A DNA stretch of 33,141 nucleotides from Desulfuromonas sp. (GCA_002869665.1 PKUG01000006.1:1-33141); one strand, 5' to 3'. Positions 1-8,919 are shown, counted from the first letter of the stretch. The notes: generated by a model from the letters alone, not told the origin. Program-made: numbers and translations.

Positions 1-291
1 TACGGCGAGAACAGCTGTTTGATAACCGGAGCCCGTACCGACTTCCAATACCCGTTCATGCCCCTGCAACTGAAGTGCTGCCGTCATCGTCGCCACAGTG
101 TACGGCTGTGAGATTGTCTGTTTTTCACCAATAGGTAGAGAGGCATCATTATAGGCGACGCTATGCAGCCCCGGTTCAACAAAAAGATGGCGCGGGACTT
201 TCTTCATGGCTTCGATAACTCGATGATCTGTAATTCCACGGGAAACGATCTGCTCCTCGACCATTCGCCGTCGGGCGATTGCATAATCCAT
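1..291 (-). CDS. pcm: protein-L-isoaspartate O-methyltransferase, N-terminal part (cut by window edge)
   Basis: I translated the minus strand from the ATG at 291; it stays open for 97 codons to the left edge, so the C-terminal half is missing. The protein begins [15 protein letters not shown] and reaches the SAM-binding motif [17 protein letters not shown], just before the edge, with the family's [14 protein letters not shown] stretch ahead of it. The family transfers a methyl group from S-adenosylmethionine to abnormal L-isoaspartyl residues and so starts repair of aged cytosolic proteins. The start codon shares one base with the surE stop (TGATG), so the two are probably translationally coupled. 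The surE-pcm pair is a very common stress and stationary-phase arrangement, often followed by nlpD and rpoS; those would lie left of the window. Identity is secure. Confidence 0.95.
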   Translation of the reverse strand, partial: MDYAIARRRMVEEQIVSRGITDHRVIEAMKKVPRHLFVEPGLHSVAYNDASLPIGEKQTISQPYTVATMTAALQLQGHERVLEVGTGSGYQTAVLAV

Positions 292-1049
292 CAGATAAAA
301 TCCAGCAATGTATCGAGAGCCCAATCATGCATAGCAGGAAAAACTGCTTCATGGGTCATACTGGTCTTGAGTGGAGTCACAGAGATGAACCCATCAGCAA
401 CGGCATTGCAGTCACTCCCTTCGATGTCTTCAAAGCCGAGATCAGGTCCACCGATCCAGTAATAATTGCGTCCACGTGGATCAGTATTACAAACCACGGC
501 TTCTCCATAACAGCGCTTGCCCTGCCGGGTCAAACGCACGCCTAGACAATCCCCATGGGGGACATTGACATTCATAAAGGTTTCGGGCGGAAGACCATTG
601 CTTAATATTTTCCGCGCTAAACGGCTCGCAAATGCTGCAGCAATTTCGAGATCATTCTCATCAAACTGCTGAGAATCAAGGGAAATGGCAAATGAAGGCA
701 AGCCCATCAAAGAGGCTTCCAATGCCGCACAGACTGTACCAGAATAGGTAATGTCATCGCCGAGATTGCTGCCACGATTAATACCTGAAACGACCAGGTC
801 TGGCTTCTGTTTCAGCAAACCGTGGATGCCGAGGTTGACACAATCTGTCGGCGTGCCATCGACAGCAAAAACATCCGGACGAATTTCTTCAGCACGCAGT
901 GGATGATCAAGCGTGAGGGCATGGCCAACAGCACTACGGTTCCTGTCGGGAGCGACGATGACCGCACGTCCCAACTCACTCATGGCTGTAGCAAGTGCGC
1001 GGAGACCAGGCGAACGTACGCCGTCATCATTGGTGACAAGAATCAACAC
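291..1049 (-). CDS. surE: 5'-nucleotidase SurE
   Basis: This 252-residue protein has the standard SurE length and fold signature. The metal-binding NDDG motif is at residues 7-10, followed by SAVGHALTL, the [13 protein letters not shown] block and the [11 protein letters not shown] block, all diagnostic of SurE. The family is a divalent-metal-dependent phosphatase acting on nucleoside 5'- and 3'-monophosphates and short polyphosphate in the cytosol, linked to stationary-phase survival. The start is a GTG at 1049 with no strong Shine-Dalgarno; a TTG follows immediately and is the alternative. It lies 13 bases downstream of merR and overlaps the pcm start by one base, so it is the middle gene of a co-transcribed merR-surE-pcm tail. 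Confidence 0.96.
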   Translation of the reverse strand: MLILVTNDDGVRSPGLRALATAMSELGRAVIVAPDRNRSAVGHALTLDHPLRAEEIRPDVFAVDGTPTDCVNLGIHGLLKQKPDLVVSGINRGSNLGDDITYSGTVCAALEASLMGLPSFAISLDSQQFDENDLEIAAAFASRLARKILSNGLPPETFMNVNVPHGDCLGVRLTRQGKRCYGEAVVCNTDPRGRNYYWIGGPDLGFEDIEGSDCNAVADGFISVTPLKTSMTHEAVFPAMHDWALDTLLDFI

Positions 1050-1062
1050 GCAGGAGTCTTTC

Positions 1063-1416
1063 TCAAGGGGTGTTATCCGTCAGGCGCCGACGGAGTCTTA
1101 GCAGGTCTGCCTTGATATCCTGAAGCAGACGTTGATTTGTATCGGTATCATCCAGAGGGAGTTCTGGCTGAACTTCCTCGGTTAGAAGTTGCTGGCGGGC
1201 GCCGGCAATAGTAAAGCCCTGCCGATACAGGAGGTCCTTGATCAGCAGGGCTGTTTCTACATCCTTGCGTCGATACAGGCGCTGGTTAGTACGACTCTTA
1301 ACCGGCTGAAGGACTGGAAATTCAGTCTCCCAGTAACGCAGAACGTGCGTTTTCAGTTCCAGCAGGGCTGCAACTTCGCCGATTCTAAAAAAGAGCTTGT
1401 CTGGTATTTCAGTCAC
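1063..1416 (-). CDS. small MerR-family transcriptional regulator
   Basis: This 117-residue protein opens with a MerR helix-turn-helix: [20 protein letters not shown] at about residues 10-29, then [13 protein letters not shown], the wing of the DNA-binding domain. A short helical C-terminus rich in Leu, Arg and Gln follows, with no cysteine cluster and no large effector domain, so it is not an obvious metal- or drug-sensing MerR. The start is a GTG at 1416, preceded only by a weak GAG. It sits 18 bases downstream of ihfA and 13 bases upstream of surE. A short MerR after ihfA is, as I recall, conserved in Geobacter-type genomes. Its targets cannot be read from the sequence. Confidence 0.9.
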   Translation of the reverse strand: MTEIPDKLFFRIGEVAALLELKTHVLRYWETEFPVLQPVKSRTNQRLYRRKDVETALLIKDLLYRQGFTIAGARQQLLTEEVQPELPLDDTDTNQRLLQDIKADLLRLRRRLTDNTP

Positions 1417-1434
1417 CGGCCAGCTCGGTATCGA

Positions 1435-1716
1435 TTAATCTTCTTCGTTAATCGCGCTCTTGAGCACCTGGCTCGGTTTGAACGTCAGAATCTTACGAGC
1501 AGAAATTTCTATTTCGCTCCCGGTCTGAGGATTACGTCCACGGCGAGAGGCTTTTTCTTTCACGACAAAATTACCGAAGCCGGCAATTTTAATCTTTTCC
1601 CCCTGCTCCAGAGTCGTTTTCATCAGATCAAAAACCATCTCAACAATCGCGGCAGATTCCTTTTTGGAAAAACCGGTCGTCAGATAAACGCTCTCAATCA
1701 AATCTGCTTTTGTCAT
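1435..1716 (-). CDS. ihfA: integration host factor subunit alpha
   Basis: HU/IHF-family DNA-bending protein, 93 residues from the ATG at 1716. I chose this start over an upstream TTG at 1731 because AGGAGA lies a few bases before it and the product then begins MTKADLIESVY, as in the family. The DNA-binding arm is visible as GFGNFVVKEKASRRGRNPQTG, with the intercalating-proline segment GRNPQTG. IHF alpha pairs with IHF beta to bend DNA sharply at promoters, including sigma-54 promoters, and at recombination sites. It follows pheT after a 98-base gap that holds a candidate promoter. The pheST-ihfA order is shared with E. coli. Confidence 0.95.
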   Translation of the reverse strand: MTKADLIESVYLTTGFSKKESAAIVEMVFDLMKTTLEQGEKIKIAGFGNFVVKEKASRRGRNPQTGSEIEISARKILTFKPSQVLKSAINEED

Positions 1717-1779
1717 GTGCTCTCCTGCCAAGTTGAACAGACGTCATATTAATGCAACTATCTATATGATTTTCAAGGA

Positions 1780-1808
1780 CTTATATCACACAGAAAGTTT
1801 GACCGCAA
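1780..1808 (-). promoter_or_regulatory. candidate sigma-70 promoter for ihfA
   Basis: On the minus strand TTGCGG (1808-1803) is separated by exactly 17 bases from TATAAG (1785-1780), inside the pheT-ihfA gap and overlapping neither start codon. The -10 matches consensus at 5 of 6 positions, the -35 at only 3 of 6. An ihfA-specific promoter next to pheT is known in E. coli, which makes an internal promoter plausible here. A second, weaker TTGAAA element lies closer to ihfA. Confidence 0.4.
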
Positions 1809-1814
1809 GACTAA

Positions 1815-4223
1815 TTAGCGAATTTCCGCTCCCAACTGATGACAAAGGGAGCGAATGAGCTTGTCATGGAACTTGTTGACTTCGGCTTCGGTCAAGGTTC
1901 TTTCCAGATCACGATAGCGGACCCTGATGGCCAGACTCTTCTTGCCGTCAGGGACACCTTTGCCGGTATAAAGGTCGAAGAGGGTCACACCCTCAACCGA
2001 CTTTAGCTTGGCACGCTTGATTATCGTCATAACATCAGCGGCAGTCACCTGCTCATCAAGAAGCAATGCACTGTCCCGAATGACATCAGGGAAACGAGAC
2101 AAAGGTTTGAAGCAGGCATGATCACCTGACAGGCTGACAAGACGCTCGACATCAACCTCAAAAAGATAGACCGGTTGATCGATATCAAAGCCGGACAGAA
2201 CCTGGGGATGGACTTCACCGGCATAACCAACAATATCTTTACCAACTTTGAGCGCACAGGATTTCCCCGGGTGGAAATACGGCTCGGTCTGACCAGCATC
2301 GTATACAACATCATCAATATACATCGAATCGAAGAGACGTTCGACAACCCCCTTCATGTCGAAGAAATCAACCGTGCCCTGGGACTGAGCCCAGCCTTCC
2401 GGTTCACGGCGACCGCTGAGGACCGCAGTCAGGGTCAGTCGCTCTTTACAGTTCTGGTGATCGCCATCACTGAGGAACACCGGGCGAAGTTCAAATAACC
2501 GCAGATCGTGGCTGCGATAATTCAGGTTGCGGGCAACAGTTTCAAGCAGGCTCGGTACCAGGCTCGTGCGCATAACAGCCTGATCTTCCGATAACGGGTT
2601 CATAATCGGCACATGGAGGTAGCGCGCATCATCCTCAGCAAGACCGATTTTTTTCATCGAATCCACAGCAATAAAAGAATAATTCATCGCTTCCGAGAAA
2701 CCGGTTTCAACCATCAAATGACGCAGCTGACGTTGGACAACCTGACGCTGTGGCGGCAGTTTTGCGTCAACGGTACCGGTTGGCATCGTGACCGGAATGC
2801 GCTCGTAGCCATAAAGTCTGGCGACTTCTTCGATCAGGTCGACCTCACGCTCGAGATCAGGGCGGAAGCTCGGGACATTGACCAGCAGGCTGTCTGAAGT
2901 CGTACCGGAGCGGACGTCCAGGCCGATCGACTCAAGCAGAACCTGAATTGTTTCCTTATCAAGATCAACATCAAGGAGTTCGACAACTTTTTCCCGCCGC
3001 AACTCAATGCTCAGTGGTTCGAGGACAGCTGGATAGTTATCAATTACACCGGACAGGATCTCACCATCGCCCAGTTCGGCGATCAAACTCGCAGCGCGGT
3101 CAAGGGCAACGGGGATCATATCGATATCGGCACCACGTTCGAAACGATGGGATGACTCAGTGTGCAACCCGTGACGCTTACTGGTTCTGCGAATTGAAGT
3201 CGGTTTAAAATAGGCGGCTTCAAGCAGAACCGTCGATGTGTCGTCCTGAACTTCAGAGTTCTGACCACCCATAACGCCGGCCATAGCTACCGGACGCTGG
3301 CCATCGCAAATCATAAGATCTTCGGCGCTCAGGGTGTGCTCCTGATCATCGAGGGTGACAAACTTGTCCCCTTCTGCAGCCGACTTGACGACAATCCGGC
3401 CATCTTCCAGATACCTGAAATCGAAAGCATGCAGCGGGTGGCCAAGTTCCATCATGACATAATTGGTGACGTCGACAACGTTGTTGATCGAACGCATACC
3501 AACAGCTTCGAGACGGCGAACCATCCATTCTGGCGAGGGTCCGATTTTGACTCCATCGATCATTCGGGCTGCGTAACGTGGACAACCATCTGAATTCTCA
3601 ATGATTACTGATGTCCGTTCACTGATCGGCGAATTGGATTCCTTGATTTCCGGTGCCGGCAATTTAAGTTTGGCATCGCAAAGCGCGGCAACTTCACGGG
3701 CGACACCGACAATACTCAGGCAGTCGGGACGGTTCGGAGTAAGACCGATCTCGATTTTGTGGTCAGAGATTTCCAGTGCTTCGAAAACCGGCTGTCCGAG
3801 CTTGAGGTTATCGGAAAGGATCATGATCCCGGCGGATTCGTCAGACAGCCCCAACTCTTTTTCAGAGCAAAGCATTCCGTTTGATTCCTGACCACGGATT
3901 TTCGATTTCTTGATCTTGAAATCACCGGGAAGCACTGAGCCGATCTGGGCAAAAGCGACATAATCGCCGGTTTTATGATTCGGCGCACCACAGACGACCT
4001 GCAGAACTTCAGTTCCATTGTTCACCTGACAAACAGTTAATTTGTCTGCGTCAGGATGGCGCTCGACAGACTCCAATTTAGCGACTACGACACTGCCGAG
4101 GCCGCCACCAACTTCATCAAGGGCATCAACTTCAAGCCCAACCATGGTCAGGCGATCACACAACTCCTGAGGGCTGTAATCGAAATCGACAAATTCTTTA
4201 AGCCAGTTATAGGTAACTATCAT
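1815..4223 (-). CDS. pheT: phenylalanine--tRNA ligase beta subunit
   Basis: This 802-residue protein has the full bacterial PheT length. The N-terminus MIVTYNWLKEFVDFDYSPQEL is typical. A tRNA-binding OB domain follows at about 40-150 (VCGAPNHKTGDYVAFAQIG, GMLCSEKELGLS), then the B3/B4 editing region (NPNRPDCLS-type segment and NNVVDVTNYVMMELGHPLHAFD), the B5 region, the core-like domain (LRLFELRPVF) and a C-terminal FDX-ACB anticodon-binding domain ending near VRYRDLERTLTEAEV. It forms the alpha2-beta2 enzyme with PheS that charges tRNA-Phe and removes mischarged Tyr. The start is the ATG at 4223 with AAGGAT upstream, 24 bases after pheS, so the two are co-transcribed. Confidence 0.97.
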   Translation of the reverse strand: MIVTYNWLKEFVDFDYSPQELCDRLTMVGLEVDALDEVGGGLGSVVVAKLESVERHPDADKLTVCQVNNGTEVLQVVCGAPNHKTGDYVAFAQIGSVLPGDFKIKKSKIRGQESNGMLCSEKELGLSDESAGIMILSDNLKLGQPVFEALEISDHKIEIGLTPNRPDCLSIVGVAREVAALCDAKLKLPAPEIKESNSPISERTSVIIENSDGCPRYAARMIDGVKIGPSPEWMVRRLEAVGMRSINNVVDVTNYVMMELGHPLHAFDFRYLEDGRIVVKSAAEGDKFVTLDDQEHTLSAEDLMICDGQRPVAMAGVMGGQNSEVQDDTSTVLLEAAYFKPTSIRRTSKRHGLHTESSHRFERGADIDMIPVALDRAASLIAELGDGEILSGVIDNYPAVLEPLSIELRREKVVELLDVDLDKETIQVLLESIGLDVRSGTTSDSLLVNVPSFRPDLEREVDLIEEVARLYGYERIPVTMPTGTVDAKLPPQRQVVQRQLRHLMVETGFSEAMNYSFIAVDSMKKIGLAEDDARYLHVPIMNPLSEDQAVMRTSLVPSLLETVARNLNYRSHDLRLFELRPVFLSDGDHQNCKERLTLTAVLSGRREPEGWAQSQGTVDFFDMKGVVERLFDSMYIDDVVYDAGQTEPYFHPGKSCALKVGKDIVGYAGEVHPQVLSGFDIDQPVYLFEVDVERLVSLSGDHACFKPLSRFPDVIRDSALLLDEQVTAADVMTIIKRAKLKSVEGVTLFDLYTGKGVPDGKKSLAIRVRYRDLERTLTEAEVNKFHDKLIRSLCHQLGAEIR

Positions 4224-4247
4224 CTTGAAAGATCCTTAACGACGAAA

Positions 4248-5264
4248 TCAGAACTGTTTCAGAAAGCGCAAATCATTCTCAAAGAAGAGGCGGAAATCAT
4301 TGACCGTGTACTTGAGCATGGCGATCCGCTCCAACCCCATACCGAAGGCGAATCCACTGAACTCGGCAGGATCATAATCCACAGAATTGAAGACCGCCGG
4401 ATCAATCATTCCGCAACCAAGTATCTCGAGCCATCCAGTCGACTTACAAACACGGCACCCCTTACCACCACAAATGACGCAGGCGATATCGACTTCGGCA
4501 CTCGGTTCGGTAAATGGAAAAAAGGAAGGGCGGAAACGAACGCCAAGGCCTTCACCAAAGAACTCATTGAGAAAATGGGTCAGAATCCCTTTAAGGTCAC
4601 CAAAGGTCACGTGTTTATCAACAAGAAACCCTTCGATTTGATGAAACATGGGGCTATGAGTCAGGTCAGAATCACGCCGATAAACCGTACCCGGTGCGAT
4701 GACACGAACAGGCGGCTTGTTCTTGAGCATGGTGCGAATCTGAACCGGAGAAGTATGTGTCCGCAAAACCAGATCTTCGCTGATATAGAAGGTGTCCTGC
4801 ATGTCACGCGCAGGATGGTCCTTCGGGATGTTGAGCGCCTCGAAGTTGTAGAAGTCCTGCTCGATCTCGGGACCTTCCTCCACCGAAAAACCCAGGCGAG
4901 AAAAGATATCTACAATTTCATTCGTAACCAGGGTTACAGGATGTAGGCTACCGGTGATTTGCTTGCGTCCAGGCAGGGTGACGTCGATCTTTTCACTTTC
5001 AAGACGCGCTGAGATGGCTTCCTGCTGAAGAGCGTTCTGGCGTTCAGTAAAAGCTGCTTCAAATTCATCTTTCAGCGTGTTTACGAGACTACCGACCAAC
5101 GGTCTTTCCTCAGGAGACAGATCGCGCATCCCCTTCATAATCTCGGTTAGCTCACCCTTTTTACCAAGAATGCGCACACGCACATTCTGCAGATCCTTCA
5201 AATCAGCAGACTGCTGCAAGGCAGACAGAGCTTCATCCTGTAATCTCTGAATCCGTTCTTTCAT
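4248..5264 (-). CDS. pheS: phenylalanine--tRNA ligase alpha subunit
   Basis: I place the start at the ATG at 5264 ([18 protein letters not shown]), giving 338 residues, the normal PheS length. The reading frame stays open further upstream but that extension crosses two hairpins and has no PheS character. An N-terminal coiled coil is followed by the class II catalytic core: the motif 2 region with [11 protein letters not shown] and [21 protein letters not shown], and motif 3 [16 protein letters not shown] near the C-terminus. The Cys-rich segment [12 protein letters not shown] is a variable feature of many bacterial PheS. It provides the aminoacylation active site of the PheST heterotetramer. 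The stop is 24 bases from pheT. Confidence 0.97.
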   Translation of the reverse strand: MKERIQRLQDEALSALQQSADLKDLQNVRVRILGKKGELTEIMKGMRDLSPEERPLVGSLVNTLKDEFEAAFTERQNALQQEAISARLESEKIDVTLPGRKQITGSLHPVTLVTNEIVDIFSRLGFSVEEGPEIEQDFYNFEALNIPKDHPARDMQDTFYISEDLVLRTHTSPVQIRTMLKNKPPVRVIAPGTVYRRDSDLTHSPMFHQIEGFLVDKHVTFGDLKGILTHFLNEFFGEGLGVRFRPSFFPFTEPSAEVDIACVICGGKGCRVCKSTGWLEILGCGMIDPAVFNSVDYDPAEFSGFAFGMGLERIAMLKYTVNDFRLFFENDLRFLKQF

Positions 5265-5307
5265 TGACTCAATCCATCTGAACGTTTGTTTATGATTTTT
5301 TTGACAA

Positions 5308-5334
5308 CAGCCCGGACTGGAAATGTCCGGGCTG
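5308..5334 (-). terminator. hairpin in the pheS leader without a clear U-tract
   Basis: A perfect 10-base-pair stem (5308-5317 with 5325-5334, loop of 7) lies 44 bases upstream of the pheS start. On the minus strand it is followed by TTGTC and then a run of A, so it is a poor intrinsic terminator. It may be a processing, translational or attenuation element in the rplT-pheS spacer. It is separate from the upstream terminator-like hairpin. Confidence 0.4.
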
Positions 5335-5344
5335 CAGTGTGAAC

Positions 5345-5380
5345 AAATAAAAAAGGAGATGGAGCCAAAACTCCATCTCC
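5345..5380 (-). terminator. intrinsic terminator or attenuator between rplT and pheS
   Basis: On the minus strand a perfect 10-base-pair stem (5380-5371 with 5364-5355, loop of 6) is followed at once by six T, then ATTTG: a textbook rho-independent terminator. It lies about 20 bases past the rplT stop and 80 bases before pheS. It either ends the thrS-infC-rpmI-rplT transcript or sets partial readthrough into pheST, comparable in position to the pheST attenuator of E. coli. No Phe-rich leader peptide is visible. Confidence 0.8.
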
Positions 5381-5400
5381 CGGAACCGGAAGGAAACCGT

Positions 5401-5757
5401 TTACTGCAGCTTGGCCTTGGCGGTATCGACAACAGCCGTAAAGCCGGCCGGGTCATTTACCGCGAGATCAGCCATGATCTTACGATCGAGCGCGACTTCG
5501 GCCTGTTTGAGACCGTGAATAAGCCGGCTGTAGGAGAGACCATTATCCCGCGCTGCGGCATTGATTCTGGCGATCCAGAGAGCACGGAAATCCCGCTTCT
5601 TGACGCGCCGGTCACGATAAGCGTAATTGAGCGCACGGTCGACTGCTTCCGTAGCAGAACGGAACAGTTTACTTCTTGCGCCACGGTAACCCTTGGCGAG
5701 TTTTAATACCTTGTTACGACGACGTCTGGCTTTAAAGCCTCTTTTTACTCTTGGCAT
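5401..5757 (-). CDS. rplT: 50S ribosomal protein L20
   Basis: This 118-residue, strongly basic protein starts [24 protein letters not shown] and carries the conserved [26 protein letters not shown] segment of L20. L20 binds 23S rRNA early in large-subunit assembly and in E. coli also represses its own operon by binding the rpmI-rplT messenger. The ATG at 5757 is preceded by GAAGGAGA at a good distance. It follows rpmI after 110 bases and is followed by a strong terminator-like hairpin. Length and sequence are ordinary. Confidence 0.98.
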   Translation of the reverse strand: MPRVKRGFKARRRRNKVLKLAKGYRGARSKLFRSATEAVDRALNYAYRDRRVKKRDFRALWIARINAAARDNGLSYSRLIHGLKQAEVALDRKIMADLAVNDPAGFTAVVDTAKAKLQ

Positions 5758-5867
5758 CTCACTTTCTCCTTCTCATTAATGGTTTCGGCATCTGCCGTGG
5801 TCGGATCTGCAGGGGGAGATCAGTCCCCACAGTTCACAACCGCGCTCCTATTCAGGAAACGCAAAAG

Positions 5868-6065
5868 TTACATGTACGGAATCAGTTGCGAGATATTCCG
5901 CTCGTCAGTCTTGGCAACGACGGTGGACTGGCGCAGATTACGCTTATTCTTGGTCGTTTTCTTGGTCAGAATGTGGCTGGTGAAAGCCTTATTCCGACGA
6001 ATCTTGCCGGTGCCGGTCTTGCGAAAACGCTTGGCGGCACCGCGGTTGGTTTTGATTTTAGGCAT
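5868..6065 (-). CDS. rpmI: 50S ribosomal protein L35
   Basis: This 65-residue basic protein, [28 protein letters not shown], is a clear L35. AGGAGAGACAG precedes the ATG at 6065. It sits 41 bases after infC in the standard infC-rpmI-rplT operon. The 110-base gap to rplT contains a short GGGGA/TCCCC stem-loop on the minus strand, which could be part of a translational control structure, but I cannot show that it matches the known L20 binding site. Confidence 0.98.
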   Translation of the reverse strand: MPKIKTNRGAAKRFRKTGTGKIRRNKAFTSHILTKKTTKNKRNLRQSTVVAKTDERNISQLIPYM

Positions 6066-6106
6066 CTGTCTCTCCTGTTTCTTTTATCTGGTTTCCGTGT
6101 TCCGGT

Positions 6107-6619
6107 TCACTTCTTGTTCGGTCCGATCATCATGGTCATGAAGCGTCCCATCTTACTCGGCTGGGATTCAACCTGGCCAACATCTTTGAGCGCTTCGACC
6201 GCTTTTTCAAGTTGCATCATCCCCTGCTCCGGATGGGCATTTTCACGGCCACGGAACATGATGGTGAGTTTGACCTTGTTCCCTTCTTCGAGGAATCTGC
6301 GGGCATGCTTGATTTTGAACTGGAAGTCATGCTCGTCGGTCTTGGGACGCATCTTGACTTCTTTTATTTCAACCTTGACCTGTTTTTTACGTGCTTCAGA
6401 TGCACGTTTGGCCTGCTGGTACTTGTATTTACCGTAATCCATAACCCGGCAAACAGGAGGAGCCGCCTGGGGCGACACTTCCACCAGATCAAGACCGCGG
6501 CCCTCGGCCAGCGACAATGCTTCGTCAAGGCTCAAAATTCCAAGCTGATTACCCTCATCATCAATAACCCGAACCTGGCGGGCCGTGATGGCATCATTTA
6601 TATTGGCTTCCTTGGCGAT
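6107..6619 (-). CDS. infC: translation initiation factor IF-3, probable AUC start
   Basis: The conserved protein continues well upstream of the first conventional start codon. From an ATC at 6619 it reads (M)AKEANINDAITARQVRVID and goes on in frame through GILSLDEALSLAEGRGLDLVEVSP, the universal IF-3 N-domain. From there it is 170 residues, as expected. AGGAG (6631-6627) lies 7 bases before the ATC, and no ATG, GTG or TTG fits the N-terminus. IF-3 binds the 30S subunit, prevents premature 50S joining and proofreads the initiation codon. In E. coli infC uses AUU, which lets IF-3 repress itself. The C-terminal domain (MRPKTDEHDFQFKIKHARRF) is intact. Its neighbours are thrS upstream and rpmI downstream. 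Confidence 0.95.
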   Translation of the reverse strand: MAKEANINDAITARQVRVIDDEGNQLGILSLDEALSLAEGRGLDLVEVSPQAAPPVCRVMDYGKYKYQQAKRASEARKKQVKVEIKEVKMRPKTDEHDFQFKIKHARRFLEEGNKVKLTIMFRGRENAHPEQGMMQLEKAVEALKDVGQVESQPSKMGRFMTMMIGPNKK

Positions 6620-6626
6620 GACCCAA

Positions 6627-6631
6627 CTCCT
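6627..6631 (-). promoter_or_regulatory. ribosome binding site that decides the infC start
   Basis: AGGAG on the minus strand (6631-6627) is spaced 7 bases from the ATC at 6619. It supports a near-cognate AUC start and argues against the TTG at 6535, which would delete 28 conserved residues. Confidence 0.75.
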
Positions 6632-6684
6632 CTGTCTCTGTATAACGGGGAATTAACAAAGCAAAGCTCATCAAGAGCTTTTAC

Positions 6685-8601
6685 TTATTTATAAGCCGCA
6701 CTTTCTGCGGCAACAAAATCGATAAATTCGGAAACTGTACAAGGATCGAGGTTCTTGCCGTTCCGGAAACGCGGTGCAACCTTCTGCTCTTCCATTTCAC
6801 GATCACCGATAACCAACATATAGGGAATCTTGGCCATTTGCGCTTCACGGATCTTGAATCCGAGCTTTTCATTGCGCAAATCGACCTCAACCCTGATCCC
6901 GGCAGCACGCAACTGCTCAAAGACCTGCTGTGCGTAGTCAGCCTGATTGTCAGTCACATTCAGGACGATCGCCTGAACCGGCGAAAGCCAGAGCGGGAAG
7001 CTGCCTGCGTAATGCTCAATCAAAACACCGATAAAACGTTCAATCGAACCGACAATTACGCGGTGCAGCATAACCGGACGGTGTTTTTCACCATCGGCGC
7101 CGACGTAAGTCAGATCGAAACGCTCGGGGAGGGTAAAATCGCACTGGATTGTAGCACATTGCCATTCCCTGTCAAGCGCGTCCTTCAGCTTGACATCGAT
7201 CTTGGGACCGTAAAAAGCACCGTCTCCTTCATTAATATCAAACGGTTGGCCGCTGTCTTCTAGAGCACTGCGCAGAGCGTTGGTCGCCCGGTCCCAATCC
7301 TCGTCACTGCCGATTGATTTATCCGGACGGGTCGAAAGCTCCATGGTGTATTCGAAACCGAAAATTCCCGCGACATCCTGAACGAAACTCATGATCGACT
7401 TGACTTCCTGGTCGATCTGGTCAGGGCGGCAGATGATATGAGCATCGTCCTGAGTAAATCCACGAACACGCAACAGACCATGAAGAACGCCTGACTTTTC
7501 GTGACGATGTACCGTTCCGAGCTCGAAATATCGCACCGGCAGGTTTCGATACGAACGCGGCTTCGACTTATAGATGAGCATATGAGCAAGGCAATTCATC
7601 GGTTTGATCCCGTAGCCCTGTTCATCGACCTCAGTGAAATACATGTTCTCGCGGTAATTCTCGTAGTGACCAGACATCTTCCAAAGCTCGGTCTTGAGAA
7701 TCTGCGGTCCGACAACGATTTCGTAACCGCGCTTGAGGTGCTCCTTGCGTTCGAAGTCCTCAATAATCATCCTCAACATGGCCCCTTTAGGATGCCAGAG
7801 GACCAGACCACCACCGGCGTCTTCACTGAAGGAGAAGAGGTCGAGTTCACGACCGAGGCGGCGGTGGTCCCGCTTCCGCGCTTCTTCAAGACGGGCGATG
7901 TGAGCTTTCAGATCCTTGTTGTTGAGAAATGCCGTCGCATAGATTCGTTGCAGCATGGCGTTTTTTTCATCACCACGCCAGTAGGCACCAGCCAGACTGG
8001 TCAACTTGAAAGCCTTGTGGACACCGGTCCGCGGAACGTGGGGCCCGCGGCAAAGATCAACGAAGTTACCCTGACGATAGAGGGAAACGGTCTCGACATC
8101 GAGGTCTTCTATCAACTCGACCTTGTAGGCTTCTCCCATCTCACGGAACATGCCGATGGCTTCATCGCGACCCATAACCTCCCTGGAAACAGGCATGTCC
8201 GCCTTGGCCAGTTCAGCCATTTTCGCTTCGATCACCGGAAAGTCTTCCGGCACGAACTTCTTGGTTTCACTATAGAAATCATAGTAGAAACCATCCTTGA
8301 TCGCCGGACCGATGGTCACCTGAACGTCATCACCGTAAAGCTCCTTGACTGCCTGAGCCATCAGGTGAGCGCAGGAGTGACGGATAATTTCGAGCGCATC
8401 AGGTGAATTCTGAGTGATCAGCGCCAGAGTTCCGGACGTTTCAAGCGGAGCATAGACATCAATCAGCTGATCATTAAAACGTGCAGCAATAGCCTGGCGT
8501 GCAAGGCCTTCACTGATAGACAGGGCGATATCGTAAGGAGTCGTAGCAGTTGCGACCTCTTTTACGCTACCGTCGGGAAGTTCAATCTGAAGCATCGACA
8601 T
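6685..8601 (-). CDS. thrS: threonine--tRNA ligase
   Basis: 638 residues from the ATG at 8601, chosen because GGAGA sits 7 bases upstream; a GTG at 8607 and an ATG at 8595 are alternatives. Domains in order: TGS at about 1-60, the SAD editing domain with [15 protein letters not shown], the class II core with the zinc-site segment [13 protein letters not shown] and motif 2 ([17 protein letters not shown], then [12 protein letters not shown]), motif 3 [20 protein letters not shown], and a C-terminal anticodon-binding domain. It charges tRNA-Thr and edits Ser-tRNA-Thr. The zinc-ligand loop reads NCLAH rather than the more usual NCPGH; the Cys and His are kept. infC follows after 65 bases. Confidence 0.97.
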   Translation of the reverse strand: MSMLQIELPDGSVKEVATATTPYDIALSISEGLARQAIAARFNDQLIDVYAPLETSGTLALITQNSPDALEIIRHSCAHLMAQAVKELYGDDVQVTIGPAIKDGFYYDFYSETKKFVPEDFPVIEAKMAELAKADMPVSREVMGRDEAIGMFREMGEAYKVELIEDLDVETVSLYRQGNFVDLCRGPHVPRTGVHKAFKLTSLAGAYWRGDEKNAMLQRIYATAFLNNKDLKAHIARLEEARKRDHRRLGRELDLFSFSEDAGGGLVLWHPKGAMLRMIIEDFERKEHLKRGYEIVVGPQILKTELWKMSGHYENYRENMYFTEVDEQGYGIKPMNCLAHMLIYKSKPRSYRNLPVRYFELGTVHRHEKSGVLHGLLRVRGFTQDDAHIICRPDQIDQEVKSIMSFVQDVAGIFGFEYTMELSTRPDKSIGSDEDWDRATNALRSALEDSGQPFDINEGDGAFYGPKIDVKLKDALDREWQCATIQCDFTLPERFDLTYVGADGEKHRPVMLHRVIVGSIERFIGVLIEHYAGSFPLWLSPVQAIVLNVTDNQADYAQQVFEQLRAAGIRVEVDLRNEKLGFKIREAQMAKIPYMLVIGDREMEEQKVAPRFRNGKNLDPCTVSEFIDFVAAESAAYK

Positions 8602-8615
8602 TAGCACTCTCCAAC

Positions 8616-8643
8616 AACAAAAAAAGGCATCCTCAGATGCCTT
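8616..8643 (-). terminator. intrinsic terminator between tRNA-Val and thrS
   Basis: On the minus strand AAGGCAT (8643-8637) pairs with ATGCCTT (8630-8624) across a 6-base loop, followed by five more T, then GTTGTT. It ends about 25 bases past the tRNA 3' end. Its T-tract merges into the thrS Shine-Dalgarno, so it also lies within the thrS leader and could act as an attenuator for readthrough transcripts. Confidence 0.85.
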
Positions 8644-8667
8644 GTCAGTATGGATATTCAGCAGTAA

Positions 8668-8742
<75 letters not shown>

Positions 8743-8760
8743 GCATCCAACTGCGGCGTT

Positions 8761-8789
8761 CTTGTAACACTCGGCATCTGAACTGTCAA
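8761..8789 (-). promoter_or_regulatory. sigma-70 promoter of tRNA-Val
   Basis: A perfect TTGACA (8789-8784) is followed after exactly 17 bases by TACAAG (8766-8761), placing transcription start about a dozen bases before the tRNA 5' end at 8742. Readthrough of the downstream terminator could also feed thrS. Confidence 0.75.
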
Positions 8790-8836
8790 GATTTTTTTAT
8801 TAATTTCCTTCTTTCATAACGGAACTGCAATCATCC

Positions 8837-8842
8837 TATAAT
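8837..8842 (+). promoter_or_regulatory. candidate -10 element for the acyl-CoA ligase gene
   Basis: A perfect TATAAT lies about 100 bases upstream of the ligase start in an otherwise AT-rich divergent spacer. No convincing -35 is visible at 16-18 bases, so the promoter is weak or activator-dependent. Confidence 0.35.
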
Positions 8843-8869
8843 CATTCCTAATTTCACACTTGCCTGAAC

Positions 8870-8919
8870 AAATGATCAGCGTTTAGATTATGCATATTAA
8901 CACATATGAATGATCATTT
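8870..8919 (+). promoter_or_regulatory. paired TGATCA dyads upstream of the acyl-CoA ligase, possible operator
   Basis: AAATGATCA (8870-8878) recurs as its exact inverse TGATCATTT (8911-8919); the second copy is centred on the 10-base perfect palindrome AATGATCATT (8909-8918). Between them is a further dyad CATAT-N6-ATATG (8893-8908). The array lies between the candidate -10 and the start codon, a position suited to a repressor. The regulator is unknown. Confidence 0.4.

Noticed and set aside
4056-4946. 296-codon plus-strand open frame across pheS/pheT
   Set aside because: It crosses the pheS-pheT junction antisense to both well-conserved genes, with no family signature.
5265-5400. Phe-rich leader peptide or T-box before pheS
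   Set aside because: No short frame with clustered Phe codons and no T-box sequence is visible.
5265-5456. In-frame N-terminal extension of pheS by about 64 residues
   Set aside because: It crosses both hairpins and part of rplT, has no PheS-like sequence, and the ATG at 5264 gives the normal family length.
7501-8406. 301-codon plus-strand open frame antisense to thrS
   Set aside because: It lies entirely inside the conserved thrS coding sequence, has no recognisable domain and is explained as a shadow frame.
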